This document shows, piece after piece, positions 8,912 through 18,779 of a stretch of 44,473 bases of DNA. Both the position numbers and the translations under genes were made by a program. Each line of letters starts with the position of its first letter. The first letter of the stretch is position 1. The notes beneath the pieces were generated by a model. It was not told the DNA's origin. It searched no databases and saw nothing but the letters and a program-made list of their open reading frames with translations. This DNA is from Streptomyces sp. NRRL B-1347 (GTDB lineage: Bacteria; Actinomycetota; Actinomycetes; Streptomycetales; Streptomycetaceae): the NCBI RefSeq assembly GCF_000720325.1, contig NZ_JOJM01000070.1:1-44473 (forward strand), given 5' to 3'.

Positions 8912-9964
8912 GTGACCACCATCGAGAAACAGGCGGACGTGCCCGCCCCGCGCAGCGCCGAGCAGGCGCCCCTCCTCGAAGTCCGGGACCTGCACGTCGA
9001 GTTCCACACGCGCGAGGGCGTGGCCAAGGCCGTCAACGGCGTCAACTACACCGTGGAGCCGGGTGAGACGCTCGCCGTGCTCGGTGAGTCGGGCTCCGGC
9101 AAGTCCGTGACCGCGCAGGCGATCATGGGCATCCTCGACATGCCGCCGGGACGCATCCCGCAGGGAGAGGTCCTCTTCCGCGGCCAGGACATGCTGAAGA
9201 TGTCCAACGAGGAGCGCAGGAAGATCCGCGGCCGCAAGATCGCGATGATCTTCCAGGACGCGCTGAGCTCCCTGAACCCGGTGCTCAGCGTGGGCTACCA
9301 GCTGGGCGAGATGTTCCGGGTGCACCAGGGCGCCAGCCGCAAGGAAGCCAAGGCCAAGGCCATCGAGCTGATGGACAAGGTCAAGATCCCGGCGGCCAAG
9401 GAGCGGGTCAACGACTACCCGCACCAGTTCTCGGGCGGCATGCGCCAGCGCATCATGATCGCGATGGCGCTCGCCCTGGAGCCGGACCTGATCATCGCCG
9501 ACGAGCCCACCACGGCCCTCGACGTGACGGTCCAGGCGCAGGTCATGGATCTGCTCGCGGAGCTCCAGCGCGAGTACAACATGGGCCTGATCCTCATCAC
9601 CCACGACCTCGGCGTGGTCGCGGACGTGGCGGACAAGATCGCCGTCATGTACGCGGGCCGGATCGTGGAGACGGCACCGGTGCACGAGCTGTACAAGCGC
9701 CCGGCGCACCCGTACACGCGGGGTCTGCTCGACTCGATCCCGCGCCTGGACCAGAAGGGCCAGGAGCTGTACGCGATCAAGGGGCTGCCGCCCAACCTTC
9801 TGAAGATCCCCTCGGGTTGCGCGTTCAACCCGCGCTGCCCGAAGGCGCAGGACATCTGCCGCACCGAGATCCCGAAGCTCGCCCCGGTCACGGAGCGGGA
9901 CGGCGGGGAGCTCGTGGGCCGCGGCAGCGCGTGCCACTTCTGGAAGGAGACGATCCATGGCTGA
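8912..9964 (+). CDS. Oligopeptide ABC transporter ATPase, OppD/DppD type
   Basis: This 350-residue nucleotide-binding subunit has a GTG start preceded by GGGAGG. Walker A is GESGSGKS, the signature is FSGGMRQRI, and Walker B is [12 protein letters not shown] with the H-loop in '[14 protein letters not shown]'. The C-terminal oligopeptide-transporter extension carries a cysteine array ([15 protein letters not shown] and later SACHFW), like that which binds an iron-sulfur cluster in some DppD/OppD proteins. It couples ATP hydrolysis to peptide import through the two permeases. Its last 8 nt overlap the next ATPase gene. It is nearly collinear with the 350-residue ATPase at 16478. Confidence 0.95.
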   Translation: MTTIEKQADVPAPRSAEQAPLLEVRDLHVEFHTREGVAKAVNGVNYTVEPGETLAVLGESGSGKSVTAQAIMGILDMPPGRIPQGEVLFRGQDMLKMSNEERRKIRGRKIAMIFQDALSSLNPVLSVGYQLGEMFRVHQGASRKEAKAKAIELMDKVKIPAAKERVNDYPHQFSGGMRQRIMIAMALALEPDLIIADEPTTALDVTVQAQVMDLLAELQREYNMGLILITHDLGVVADVADKIAVMYAGRIVETAPVHELYKRPAHPYTRGLLDSIPRLDQKGQELYAIKGLPPNLLKIPSGCAFNPRCPKAQDICRTEIPKLAPVTERDGGELVGRGSACHFWKETIHG

Positions 9965-11111
9965 GAACCTCAAGAAGGACGCCCCGGACGTCACCGACGC
10001 CACGCCGAACGTCACCGAGGTCGAGACGGTGGACGCGGCGACGCCCGAGGAGGCCGTCGCGGCCATCGAGGCCCCCGCCGAGCGCGGCGAGCCGATCCTC
10101 CAGGTCCGCAATCTGGTGAAGCACTTCCCGCTGACCCAGGGCATCCTGATCAAGCGCCAGATCGGCGCGGTGAAGGCGGTCGACGGGATCTCCTTCGACC
10201 TCTACCAGGGCGAGACCCTCGGCATCGTGGGCGAGTCGGGCTGCGGCAAGTCCACGGTCGCCAAGCTCCTGATGACCCTGGAGCGGGCCACCGCGGGCGA
10301 GGTCTTCTACAAGGGCCAGGACATCACCAAGCTGTCCGGCCGGGCCCTGAAGGCCGTGCGCCGGAACATCCAGATGGTGTTCCAGGACCCGTACACCTCG
10401 CTCAACCCGCGCATGACGGTGGGCGACATCATCGGGGAGCCCTTCGAGATCCACCCCGAGGTGGCCCCGAAGGGCGACCGGCGCCGCAAGGTCCAGGACC
10501 TCCTGGACGTGGTGGGCCTCAACCCCGAGTACATCAACCGCTACCCGCACCAGTTCTCCGGCGGTCAGCGCCAGCGCATCGGCATCGCCCGCGGCCTGGC
10601 CCTGAACCCCGAGATCATCATCTGCGACGAGCCGGTCTCGGCCCTGGACGTGTCCGTCCAGGCCCAGGTCATCAACCTGATGGAGAAGCTCCAGGACGAG
10701 TTCAACCTGTCCTACGTCTTCATCGCGCACGACCTGTCGATCGTCCGGCACATCTCGGACCGCGTGGGCGTGATGTACCTCGGCAAGATGGCCGAGATCG
10801 GCTCCGACGAGCAGATCTACGACCACCCGACGCACCCGTACACGCAGGCGCTCCTCTCGGCCGTCCCGGTCCCCGACCCGGAGGCCCGCGAGGGCCGCGA
10901 GCGCATCATCCTCACCGGCGACGTGCCGTCCCCGGCCAACCCGCCCTCGGGCTGCCGCTTCCGCACCCGCTGCTGGAAGGCGCAGGACAAGTGCGCCGAG
11001 GAGATCCCGCTGCTCGCCATCCCCGAGCGCTTCAAGGGCGTGGACACCCCGGCCGCCCACGAGTCGGCGTGCCACTTCGCGGAGGAGAAGGACGTGGTGC
11101 ACGCGGCGTGA
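9957..11111 (+). CDS. Oligopeptide ABC transporter ATPase, OppF/DppF type
   Basis: This 384-residue second ATPase of the importer has Walker A GESGCGKS, signature [15 protein letters not shown] and Walker [13 protein letters not shown]. The '[21 protein letters not shown]' segment and the C-terminal cysteine cluster ([20 protein letters not shown]) are typical. A 40-residue acidic N-terminal extension precedes the ABC domain and is absent from the paralogue at 17523 (340 residues). It overlaps the upstream ATPase gene by 8 nt (ATGGCTGA), and a strong terminator follows. It is the last gene of the operon. Confidence 0.95.
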   Translation: MAENLKKDAPDVTDATPNVTEVETVDAATPEEAVAAIEAPAERGEPILQVRNLVKHFPLTQGILIKRQIGAVKAVDGISFDLYQGETLGIVGESGCGKSTVAKLLMTLERATAGEVFYKGQDITKLSGRALKAVRRNIQMVFQDPYTSLNPRMTVGDIIGEPFEIHPEVAPKGDRRRKVQDLLDVVGLNPEYINRYPHQFSGGQRQRIGIARGLALNPEIIICDEPVSALDVSVQAQVINLMEKLQDEFNLSYVFIAHDLSIVRHISDRVGVMYLGKMAEIGSDEQIYDHPTHPYTQALLSAVPVPDPEAREGRERIILTGDVPSPANPPSGCRFRTRCWKAQDKCAEEIPLLAIPERFKGVDTPAAHESACHFAEEKDVVHAA

Positions 11112-11164
11112 GTCGGCACCGCGCCGCACTACGCGACTGTTTGTGATCGGCCTTCAGCAATTTG

Positions 11165-11202
11165 AAAGGCGCTCGGCTGGATTTCTCCAGCCGAGCGCCT
11201 TT
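11165..11202. terminator. Bidirectional terminator between first importer operon and secreted-protein gene
   Basis: AAAGGCGCTCGGCTGG (11165-11180) pairs perfectly with 11187-11202 around a 6-nt loop. The stem ends in T/A runs on both strands, so it should stop transcription from the operon on the left and from the minus-strand gene on the right. Confidence 0.85.
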
Positions 11203-11224
11203 GGGTGTTCCAGGTCGCTATACC

Positions 11225-11707
11225 TCAGACGACCTTTCCGTTGCTCACTCTGAATTCAGACCCCAGCATGTTGCACTCGACGAACTTCTTCTTCTTTGCT
11301 CTGTACGTGCATGTCTTCACCCAGAGTGTGCTGTTTTCATAAAAGTCCTTGCCGCAGTAGGCCCAGGTGCCAGCGCCGTGCTTGTTGACGCATACTCCCT
11401 CTCGATACGGACTACCGTTGCGGTAATTCGTCCACCGTATCGCGACGGAGTAACCGTCTCTGGCTGTGTCGGCGATCCAGAACTTGTCACCGTCGGCCTG
11501 GAAGGCGCCGACACCGCCAGCATGCCCGAATTTTCCAGCCCCTTGCCACCACCAGCCGCTGCTCGTGTACCTGGGGTCTTCTCCCCGATGGTATGTGGCA
11601 TTGTTTCTTTCATAGGTAACGGCTGCGGCTGGAGACGCGGAAGCGAACCCAAGCGCGAGGCTGAAAAATACAGCTCCGGCAGCGCCGGAGGCGGTGCGCA
11701 CCCTCAT
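11225..11707 (-). CDS. Small secreted four-cysteine protein of unknown function
   Basis: This 160-residue protein has a clear Sec signal peptide (MRVRT, hydrophobic core, then ASASPAAA, cleavage near residue 29). The mature part of about 131 residues is rich in aromatic residues (for example GWWWQGAGKFG) and has four cysteines (VCVN, AYCGK, KTCTY, VECNM) that could form two disulfides. The C-terminal third has a basic patch (RAKKKKFVEC). GAGG lies 4 nt before the ATG. A promoter-like TTGACT-N17-AACCAT lies upstream on the minus strand (11767-11795). GC content is visibly lower than in neighbours, and it sits beside transposase debris, both consistent with later acquisition. I do not recognise a family. 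Confidence 0.75.
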   Translation of the reverse strand: MRVRTASGAAGAVFFSLALGFASASPAAAVTYERNNATYHRGEDPRYTSSGWWWQGAGKFGHAGGVGAFQADGDKFWIADTARDGYSVAIRWTNYRNGSPYREGVCVNKHGAGTWAYCGKDFYENSTLWVKTCTYRAKKKKFVECNMLGSEFRVSNGKVV

Positions 11708-11766
11708 GTACCTCTACTCTCTTTTCGTGCCTGAAGACAATGAAATGAATATTGCGGTCGTGTCAC

Positions 11767-11795
11767 ATGGTTGCAGCTTGCACACGTTGAGTCAA
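11767..11795 (-). promoter_or_regulatory. Candidate promoter of the secreted-protein gene
   Basis: On the minus strand TTGACT (11795-11790) and AACCAT (11772-11767) are separated by 17 nt, about 60 nt upstream of the ATG. The -35 is good and the -10 weak. Confidence 0.4.
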
Positions 11796-11969
11796 GATTA
11801 CTCTTCTGTGGTTTTGGCAAGATATCCCCTTGCTGTTCCAGTGTGGATGGCCTAGGAGTAGGCGCGACGAATAGTGCGGGGAGTGCTAATCGGGTCTGTA
11901 TGGCGCTCCACTCATCTGGAACATCGGCGCCAGGCTGCTTCTTTAGGCCACCTGATCGCTGGTCGGCGC

Positions 11970-12600
11970 GTGTCGTTGGCTGATGCCCAGGGGGTACGGC
12001 TTTGAGTCGTTACTGCCGGACCGGGCCCTCGGCGGGGTGAAGGGTGACGGGATCGTCGGCAGGTGATCGACACGATCGCGTTCAAGTGCCGCACCGGAAC
12101 ACCGCGGATGGACTCACCCGAGTGTCGGGCTTCATCGCCCTGCTCACCTCAGTGGACTGATCGTCGAGATCCACCTTGCTGTGGGCGGCCGCTGACATTT
12201 GTCCTCACCCCGGCCGGGCCGGTGGCGCTCCCGCATTGGATGAGCAGGTCAGGATCCGCTTACGGGTGCCCCGGCGGATCGGCCGTGCCGTGGTGCCCTG
12301 GCGCTGTCCTGGCTGACAACGTGTACTTGCCCCCGTCGACCCACCATTCCCCGGGCGACGTGGAATCTGGACGGTGACCCGCAGTCTGCCGATCAGGTCC
12401 GCGAGTCGAAGGTGACACGGCAGCCGCAGCCGCCGCCCGCCATCCTTCGGCTGAGAGGCTTGCGAACAGTGCGACCCCGTCGGGCGCGGCATCGGCAAGC
12501 TCAAGCACTGGCGCGGCCCGGCTGCCCACTTTGACAAGGCCCAGCCGGGCTCCAGCGTGCCGCCGCCCTCATGCGGTCGGCAAGGTGATTCGAAGGAGAC
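11970..12600 (+). pseudogene. Degenerate IS5-family transposase
   Basis: No intact frame exists, but translating the three plus frames recovers ordered pieces of an IS5-type DDE transposase. In order these are LADAQ and ESLLPDRA near the start (11976-12030), VIDTIAFKCRTGTPRMD (about 12063-12113), GLIVEIHLA then RPLTFVLTPAGP (about 12159-12220), IRLRVPRRIGR (about 12251-12285), AVLADNVY (about 12304-12327) and GRGIGKLKHWRG (about 12486-12521). The pieces are separated by frameshifts and stop codons. The region that would hold the first catalytic Asp is deleted, and the glutamate expected before GKLKHWRG is lost. No terminal inverted repeats were found. It is an old insertion fossil between the two transporter operons. 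Confidence 0.75.
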
Positions 12601-12884
12601 GGCCCAGCGCCTGCGTCGCGTTTGCTGGTAGCGGCCGGATAGAAGCCTTCGGGTGGCGTCCGGGCGCGGCGGCCGTCGAGAGAGGGCCCATCAGGCTGTG
12701 CGGCCTTGGCTTTTTAGAGGTAGGCCGTAAGGAGGCGTGCCATGGGCGCCCGGCCCTGCGGATACGTACATCCGGAGGGCCTCCTCCCTCATACGGCCGG
12801 GCTAAATGTGCCGCTTGCTCCCCATAACGCGATATTGGCGATAGTGCGCGCGGCAGGCGCGCGGCGGAGGCGAGGAGGCAGTTC
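12601..12884 (+). promoter_or_regulatory. Upstream region of the second oligopeptide operon
   Basis: This stretch of about 280 nt lies between the transposase remnant and the second operon. It contains an AAGGAGG ribosome site followed 7 nt later by an ATG (12742) opening a frame that runs into the lipoprotein gene out of frame. It also has several GC-rich inverted repeats (for example GGAGG...CCTCC near 12775) that could form a leader structure. No clear -35/-10 pair was seen. Confidence 0.35.
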
Positions 12885-14507
12885 ATGCGTGGAGCCACGC
12901 ACGCCAAGTGGGCCGCTTGTGCGGCGGCGGTCGCGCTCGCGGCGACAGCCTGTGGTGGCGGGGGCGGTGGCGGCGACGGCTCCGGGGTCGTGAGCTCCTC
13001 CTGGGGCGATCCGCAGAACCCGCTGGAGCCCGCCAACACCAACGAGGTGCAGGGCGGCAAGGTCCTCGACATGATCTTCCGGGGGCTCAAGCGGTACGAC
13101 CCGAAGACCGGCGAGGCCAAGGACATGGTCGCGGAGTCCATCGAGACGGAGGACTCGCGGACCTACACCGTCAAGGTCAAGGACGGCTGGAAGTTCAGCA
13201 ACGGCGAGGCCGTCACCTCGAAGTCGTTCGTGGACGCCTGGAACTACGGGGCGCACCTGAAGAACAACCAGAAGAACGCCTACTTCTTCGGCTACATCGA
13301 GGGCTACGACAAGGTCCACCCGGAGAAGGGCGACCCGAGCGCGGACACCCTCTCGGGACTGAAGGTCGTCGACGCGCGGACCTTCACCGTCAAGCTCTCG
13401 CAGAAGTTCTCCACCTGGCCCGAGACCCTCGGCTACCCGGCCTTCGCACCCCTGCCCAAGGCGTTCTTCGACGACCGCGCGGCCTGGCTCGCCAAGCCCG
13501 TCGGCAACGGCCCGTACAGCATCAAGTCGTACCAGAAGGGCTCCAAGATGGAGCTCCGGAAGTGGGACGCGTACAGCGGCGACGACAAGGCGCAGAACGG
13601 CGGCGTGGACCTCAGGGTCTACACCGACAACAACAGCGCCTACAACGACCTGATGGCGGGCAACCTCGACCTCGTCGACGACGTCCCCGCCGCCCAGCTC
13701 AGGAACGTGAAGAACGACCTCGGCGACCGCTACATCAACACCCCGGCCGGCATCATCCAGACCCTGTCCTTCGCGTTCTACGACAGCAAGTGGAGCAAGC
13801 CGGGGATGGAGAAGGTCCGCAAGGGCCTGTCCATGGCCATCAACCGCGAGCAGATCACCGACACGATCTTCCAGAAGACGCGGACGCCCGCCAAGGACTG
13901 GACCTCGCCCGTGCTCGGCAAGGACGGCGGCTACAGCGACAGCATCTGCGGCGACGCCTGCAAGTACGACGCCGAGCAGGCCAAGAAGCTCGTCGCCGAG
14001 GGCGGCGGCATCCCCGGCGGCACCCTGAAGATCTCGTACAACGCGGACACCGGCTCCCACAAGGAGTGGGTGGACGCCGTGTGCAACTCCATCAACAAGG
14101 CCCTCGGCAACAACAGGTCCTGCGTCGGCAACTCCGTCGGCACCTTCGCCGACTTCCGCAGCCAGGCCTCCCAGCAGAAGCTCGACGGCGCCTGGCGCGC
14201 GGGCTGGCAGATGGACTACCCGCTGATCCAGAACTTCCTCCAGCCGGTGTACTACACCGACGCCCCGTCCAACGACGGCAAGTACAGCAGCAAGGAGTTC
14301 GACAAGCTCGTCGACGAGGCCAACGCCGAGACCGACACCGGCAAGGCCGTCTCCACCTTCCAGGACGCGGAGAAGGTGCTCGCCAAGGACATGGCGGCGA
14401 TCCCGCTCTGGTACCAGAACGGCAGCGCCGGCCACTCGGACCGGGTCTCGGACGTGGCGCTGAACCAGTTCAGCGTCCCCGTGTACGCGGAGATCAAGGT
14501 CAACTGA
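12885..14507 (+). CDS. Oligopeptide ABC transporter solute-binding lipoprotein, second operon
   Basis: This 540-residue SBP_bac_5 lipoprotein is a close paralogue of the one at 5307. It begins MRGATHAKWAACA and has the same lipobox position (Cys23, ALAATAC). It shares 'DPQNPLEPANTNEVQGG', 'KFSNGEAVTSKSFVDAWNYGA' and 'AIPLWYQNG'. GAGGAGG lies 5 nt before the ATG. Like its paralogue it has 'CGDACKYD' at about residues 352-359 and further C-terminal cysteines, suggesting conserved disulfides. It heads operon 12885-18545. By position it would correspond to the importer I recall lying after bldK in S. coelicolor. The ligand is presumably a peptide and is otherwise unknown. Confidence 0.92.
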   Translation: MRGATHAKWAACAAAVALAATACGGGGGGGDGSGVVSSSWGDPQNPLEPANTNEVQGGKVLDMIFRGLKRYDPKTGEAKDMVAESIETEDSRTYTVKVKDGWKFSNGEAVTSKSFVDAWNYGAHLKNNQKNAYFFGYIEGYDKVHPEKGDPSADTLSGLKVVDARTFTVKLSQKFSTWPETLGYPAFAPLPKAFFDDRAAWLAKPVGNGPYSIKSYQKGSKMELRKWDAYSGDDKAQNGGVDLRVYTDNNSAYNDLMAGNLDLVDDVPAAQLRNVKNDLGDRYINTPAGIIQTLSFAFYDSKWSKPGMEKVRKGLSMAINREQITDTIFQKTRTPAKDWTSPVLGKDGGYSDSICGDACKYDAEQAKKLVAEGGGIPGGTLKISYNADTGSHKEWVDAVCNSINKALGNNRSCVGNSVGTFADFRSQASQQKLDGAWRAGWQMDYPLIQNFLQPVYYTDAPSNDGKYSSKEFDKLVDEANAETDTGKAVSTFQDAEKVLAKDMAAIPLWYQNGSAGHSDRVSDVALNQFSVPVYAEIKVN

Positions 14508-14577
14508 GCCGCGCGGAGCGGCCGTCCGGTCCCCAGGACATCCCGGCGGCTGCTCCCCCTACCTCCGGAGCCAGCCC

Positions 14578-15501
14578 ATGGGGCGATATGTGATCCGGCG
14601 CCTGCTGCAGATGATCCCGGTCTTCTTCGGCGCCACGCTGCTGATCTTCCTGATGGTGAACGTGATGGGCGACCCCATCGCGGGCCTGTGCGGCGACCGC
14701 AAGTGCGACCCCGCGACGGCCGCCCAGCTGAAGAAGGAGTTCGGCCTCGATAAGCCCGTCTGGCAGCAGTACGTGACCTACATGGGCAACGTCTTCACCG
14801 GCGACTTCGGCACCGCCTTCAACGGGCAGAAGGTCACCGAGCTGATGTCGACCGCGTTCCCCGTGACCGTCCGGCTCACGCTCGTCGCCATCGTCTTCGA
14901 GATCGTCATCGGCATCAGCCTCGGCGTGCTGACCGGGCTGCGGCGCGGCCGGCCCATCGACACCACGGTGCTCCTGATCACCCTGGTCGTCATCTCGGTC
15001 CCGACGTTCGTGACCGGTCTGCTGCTCCAGCTGCTGCTCGGCGTGGAGTGGGGCGTCATCAAACCGGCCGTGTCGTCCGAGGCGCCCGTGGACGAGCTGA
15101 TCGTGCCGGGCCTCGTGCTCGCCTCCGTCTCGCTCGCCTACGTCACCCGGCTCACCCGGACCTCCATCGCCGAGAACCGCCGCGCCGACTACGTGCGCAC
15201 CGCCGTCGCCAAGGGCCTGCCCCGGCGCCGCGTCGTGCTGCGGCACCTGCTGCGCAACTCCCTCATCCCGGTCGTCACGTTCATCGGCACCGACGTGGGC
15301 GCGCTCATGGGCGGCGCGATCGTCACCGAGCGCATCTTCAACATCCACGGCGTCGGCTTCCAGCTCTACCAGGGCATCCTGCGGCAGAGCACCCAGACCG
15401 TCGTCGGCTTCGTGACCGTGCTCGTCCTCGTCTTCCTGGTCGCCAACCTCATCGTCGACCTCCTGTACGCCGTACTCGACCCGAGGATCCGCTATGCCTG
15501 A
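14578..15501 (+). CDS. Oligopeptide ABC transporter permease (OppB type), second operon
   Basis: This 307-residue DppB-type permease starts MGRYVIRRLLQMIPVFFG, almost the same as the protein at 7019. The EAA loop is 'RADYVRTAVAKGLPRRRV' and the tail is LDPRIRYA. It differs from the first-operon protein in the periplasmic loop after helix 1, where 'GLCGDRKCDPATAAQ' contributes two cysteines, the likely site of substrate or partner specificity. CGGAG lies 8 nt before the ATG. It overlaps the next permease gene by 8 nt with the same ATGCCTGA as in the first operon. Confidence 0.94.
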   Translation: MGRYVIRRLLQMIPVFFGATLLIFLMVNVMGDPIAGLCGDRKCDPATAAQLKKEFGLDKPVWQQYVTYMGNVFTGDFGTAFNGQKVTELMSTAFPVTVRLTLVAIVFEIVIGISLGVLTGLRRGRPIDTTVLLITLVVISVPTFVTGLLLQLLLGVEWGVIKPAVSSEAPVDELIVPGLVLASVSLAYVTRLTRTSIAENRRADYVRTAVAKGLPRRRVVLRHLLRNSLIPVVTFIGTDVGALMGGAIVTERIFNIHGVGFQLYQGILRQSTQTVVGFVTVLVLVFLVANLIVDLLYAVLDPRIRYA

Positions 15502-16471
15502 ACCCCAGGAGCCCCAAGGCGCCATCGCGGGGACCGGCGCGGGCGGCGCGATGGACCTCGCCGCCAGCGAGGCGACGACGCTCGCCCCCGGCGCCCCCGG
15601 AAGCCCCGGCGGCGGGCCCACCGCGCCCGCCCGCAGCCTGTGGTCCGACGCCTGGCACGACCTGCGCCGCAACCCCGTCTTCATCCTCTCGGGCCTGATC
15701 ATCCTGTTCCTCGTCTTCATCTCCCTGTGGCCCTCCGCGATCGCCTCGGGCGACCCGCTGGACTGCGACCTCGCCAACGCCCAGAAGAGCTCGTCGCCGG
15801 GGCACCCCTTCGGCTTCGACGGCCAGGGCTGCGACGTCTACACCAGGACCGTCTACGGGGCCCGCGCCTCGGTCACCGTCGGGGTGTGCGCCACCCTCGG
15901 CGTCGCCTTCCTCGGCAGCGTGCTCGGCGGGCTCGCCGGGTTCTTCGGCGGCGTCTGGGACGCGATCCTGTCCCGCATCACCGACATCTTCTTCGCCATC
16001 CCGGTGGTGCTCGGCGGTCTCGTCCTGCTCTCCGTGGTCACCTCCAGCACCGTCTGGCCCGTCATCGGCTTCATGGTGCTGCTCGGCTGGCCGCAGATCT
16101 CCCGCATCGCCCGCGGCTCGGTGATCACCGCCAAGCAGAACGACTACGTGCAGGCGGCCCGCGCGCTCGGCGCCTCCAACTCCCGGATGCTGCTGCGCCA
16201 CATCGCGCCCAACGCGGTCGCCCCGGTCATCGTCGTCGCCACCATCGCGCTCGGTACGTACATCGCCCTGGAGGCCACGCTCTCGTACCTGGGCGTCGGC
16301 CTGAAGCCGCCGACGGTCAGCTGGGGCATCGACATCTCGGCCGCGTCCGCGTACATCCGCAACGCCCCGCACATGCTGCTGTGGCCCGCCGGTGCCCTCG
16401 CCGTCACCGTGCTCGCGTTCATCATGCTCGGCGACGCGGTGCGCGACGCCCTCGACCCGAAGCTGAGGTAG
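15494..16471 (+). CDS. Oligopeptide ABC transporter permease (OppC type), second operon
   Basis: This 325-residue DppC-type permease has a Gly/Ala/Pro-rich cytoplasmic N-terminus, then the OppC_N segment 'DAWHDLRRNPVFILSGLI'. The periplasmic stretch 'FGFDGQGCDVYTRTVYGARASV', the EAA loop 'DYVQAARALGASNSRMLLRHI' and the ending 'GDAVRDALDPKLR' follow. It has two cysteines in the first periplasmic loop (CDLAN and GQGCD) that the first-operon counterpart lacks, mirroring the extra cysteines in its partner permease. The ATPase gene follows after 6 nt. Confidence 0.94.
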   Translation: MPEPQEPQGAIAGTGAGGAMDLAASEATTLAPGAPGSPGGGPTAPARSLWSDAWHDLRRNPVFILSGLIILFLVFISLWPSAIASGDPLDCDLANAQKSSSPGHPFGFDGQGCDVYTRTVYGARASVTVGVCATLGVAFLGSVLGGLAGFFGGVWDAILSRITDIFFAIPVVLGGLVLLSVVTSSTVWPVIGFMVLLGWPQISRIARGSVITAKQNDYVQAARALGASNSRMLLRHIAPNAVAPVIVVATIALGTYIALEATLSYLGVGLKPPTVSWGIDISAASAYIRNAPHMLLWPAGALAVTVLAFIMLGDAVRDALDPKLR

Positions 16472-16477
16472 GCGCCC

Positions 16478-17522
16478 ATGGCACCCACGGCACCCCCGGA
16501 ACCCGCAGCGGCCGCCGAAGCCGCCGCGGCCCCGCAGGCCAAGCTGCTCGAAGTGCGCGACCTGCACGTGGAGTTCCGCACCCGCGACGGCGTCGCCAAG
16601 GCCGTCAACGGCGTCGACTACGCCGTCGCGGCGGGCGAGACGCTCGCCGTGCTCGGCGAATCGGGCTCCGGCAAGTCCGTCACCGCGCAGGCCATCATGG
16701 GCATCCTCGACATGCCGCCCGGCCGCATCACCGCGGGCGAGATCCTCTTCCAGGGCCGGGACCTGCTGAAGCTCAAGGAGGACGAGCGGCGCAAGGTGCG
16801 CGGCGCGGGCATGGCCATGATCTTCCAGGACGCGCTCAGCTCCCTGAACCCCGTGCTCAGCGTCGGCGACCAGCTCGGCGAGATGTTCGTCGTGCACCGG
16901 GGCATGTCGCGCAAGGACGCCCGCGCCAAGGCCGTCGAGCTGATGGACCGCGTGCGCATCCCCGCCGCGCGGGAGCGCGTCGGGCAGTATCCGCACCAGT
17001 TCAGCGGCGGCATGCGCCAGCGCATCATGATCGCCATGGCGATGGCCCTGGAACCGGCCCTGATCATCGCCGACGAGCCCACCACGGCCCTGGACGTCAC
17101 GGTCCAGGCCCAGGTGATGGACCTGCTCGCGGAGCTGCAACGCGAGCTGAACATGGGCCTGATCCTCATCACCCACGACCTGGGCGTGGTCGCGGACGTC
17201 GCCGACACCATCGCCGTCATGTACGCGGGCCGCATCGTCGAGAAGGCCCCGGTGCACGAGATCTACAAGGCGCCCGCGCACCCCTACACACGGGGCCTGC
17301 TGGAGTCGATCCCGCGCCTGGACCAGAAGGGCCAGGACCTCTACGCCATCAAGGGCCTGCCGCCCAACCTCACGAACATCCCGCCCGGCTGCGCCTTCAA
17401 CCCGCGCTGCCCCATGGCCCAGGACGTGTGCCGCACCGACGAACCGCCGCTCGCCCAGGTCACGTACGAGGGGCTCGCGGGGGAGCGGCACAGCGCCTGC
17501 CACTTCTGGAAGGAGTGCCTCC

Positions 17523-17530
<8 letters not shown>
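16478..17530 (+). CDS. Oligopeptide ABC transporter ATPase (OppD type), second operon
   Basis: This 350-residue ATPase has Walker A GESGSGKS, signature FSGGMRQRI, Walker [13 protein letters not shown] and H-loop [15 protein letters not shown]. The C-terminal cysteine array ([21 protein letters not shown]) is as in the first-operon copy. The N-terminal 25 residues are an Ala/Pro/Glu tail of no recognisable function. The two ATPases of this type are the same length and nearly collinear, so the operons arose by duplication or share an ancestor. The last 8 nt overlap the next gene. Confidence 0.95.
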
Positions 17531-18545
<1,015 letters not shown>

Positions 18546-18565
18546 CCCGCGCGGGTGCGCCCCCC

Positions 18566-18624
18566 GGGCTGGATGTTCCAGCCTCTCCGGCGTTTGAGGA
18601 GCGGGGTCTGGGGCGGAGCCCCAG
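18566..18624 (+). repeat. Dispersed Streptomyces intergenic repeat, copy B
   Basis: The core TCTCCGGCGTTTGAGGAGCG is followed by the palindromic CTGGGGCGGAGCCCCAG, all just after the last ATPase gene. It is the plus-orientation counterpart of the element at 56-86. Between it and 18735 no gene is seen. Confidence 0.6.
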
Positions 18625-18735
18625 GCCGGGAAGGGGCGTCCCACGCGGGTCGGTAACAGGGCGGCAACCCCGGCGACTCCAGAAGGTAAAGAGAGCGCGC
18701 CAGCCTGGTGGCGTACGGCCGTGCGGGTGCCGTTG

Positions 18736-18771
18736 GACCGGCCGGGGAATGCCATGTGACCCCGGCCGGTC
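18736..18771. terminator. Terminator between second importer operon and S9 peptidase gene
   Basis: GACCGGCCGGGG (18736-18747) pairs perfectly with 18760-18771 around a 12-nt loop, in the convergent gap and 8 nt from the peptidase stop codon. Confidence 0.75.
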
Positions 18772-18779
18772 GTCACCGC

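Noticed and set aside
12205..12537. Minus-strand frames within the transposase remnant as possible new genes
   Set aside because: They lie opposite recognisable transposase fragments and have no signal, domain or ribosome site.
11108..12884. A complete insertion sequence or integrative element between the operons
   Set aside because: No integrase, no intact transposase, no att-like direct repeats and no terminal inverted repeats were found; only a transposase fossil remains.
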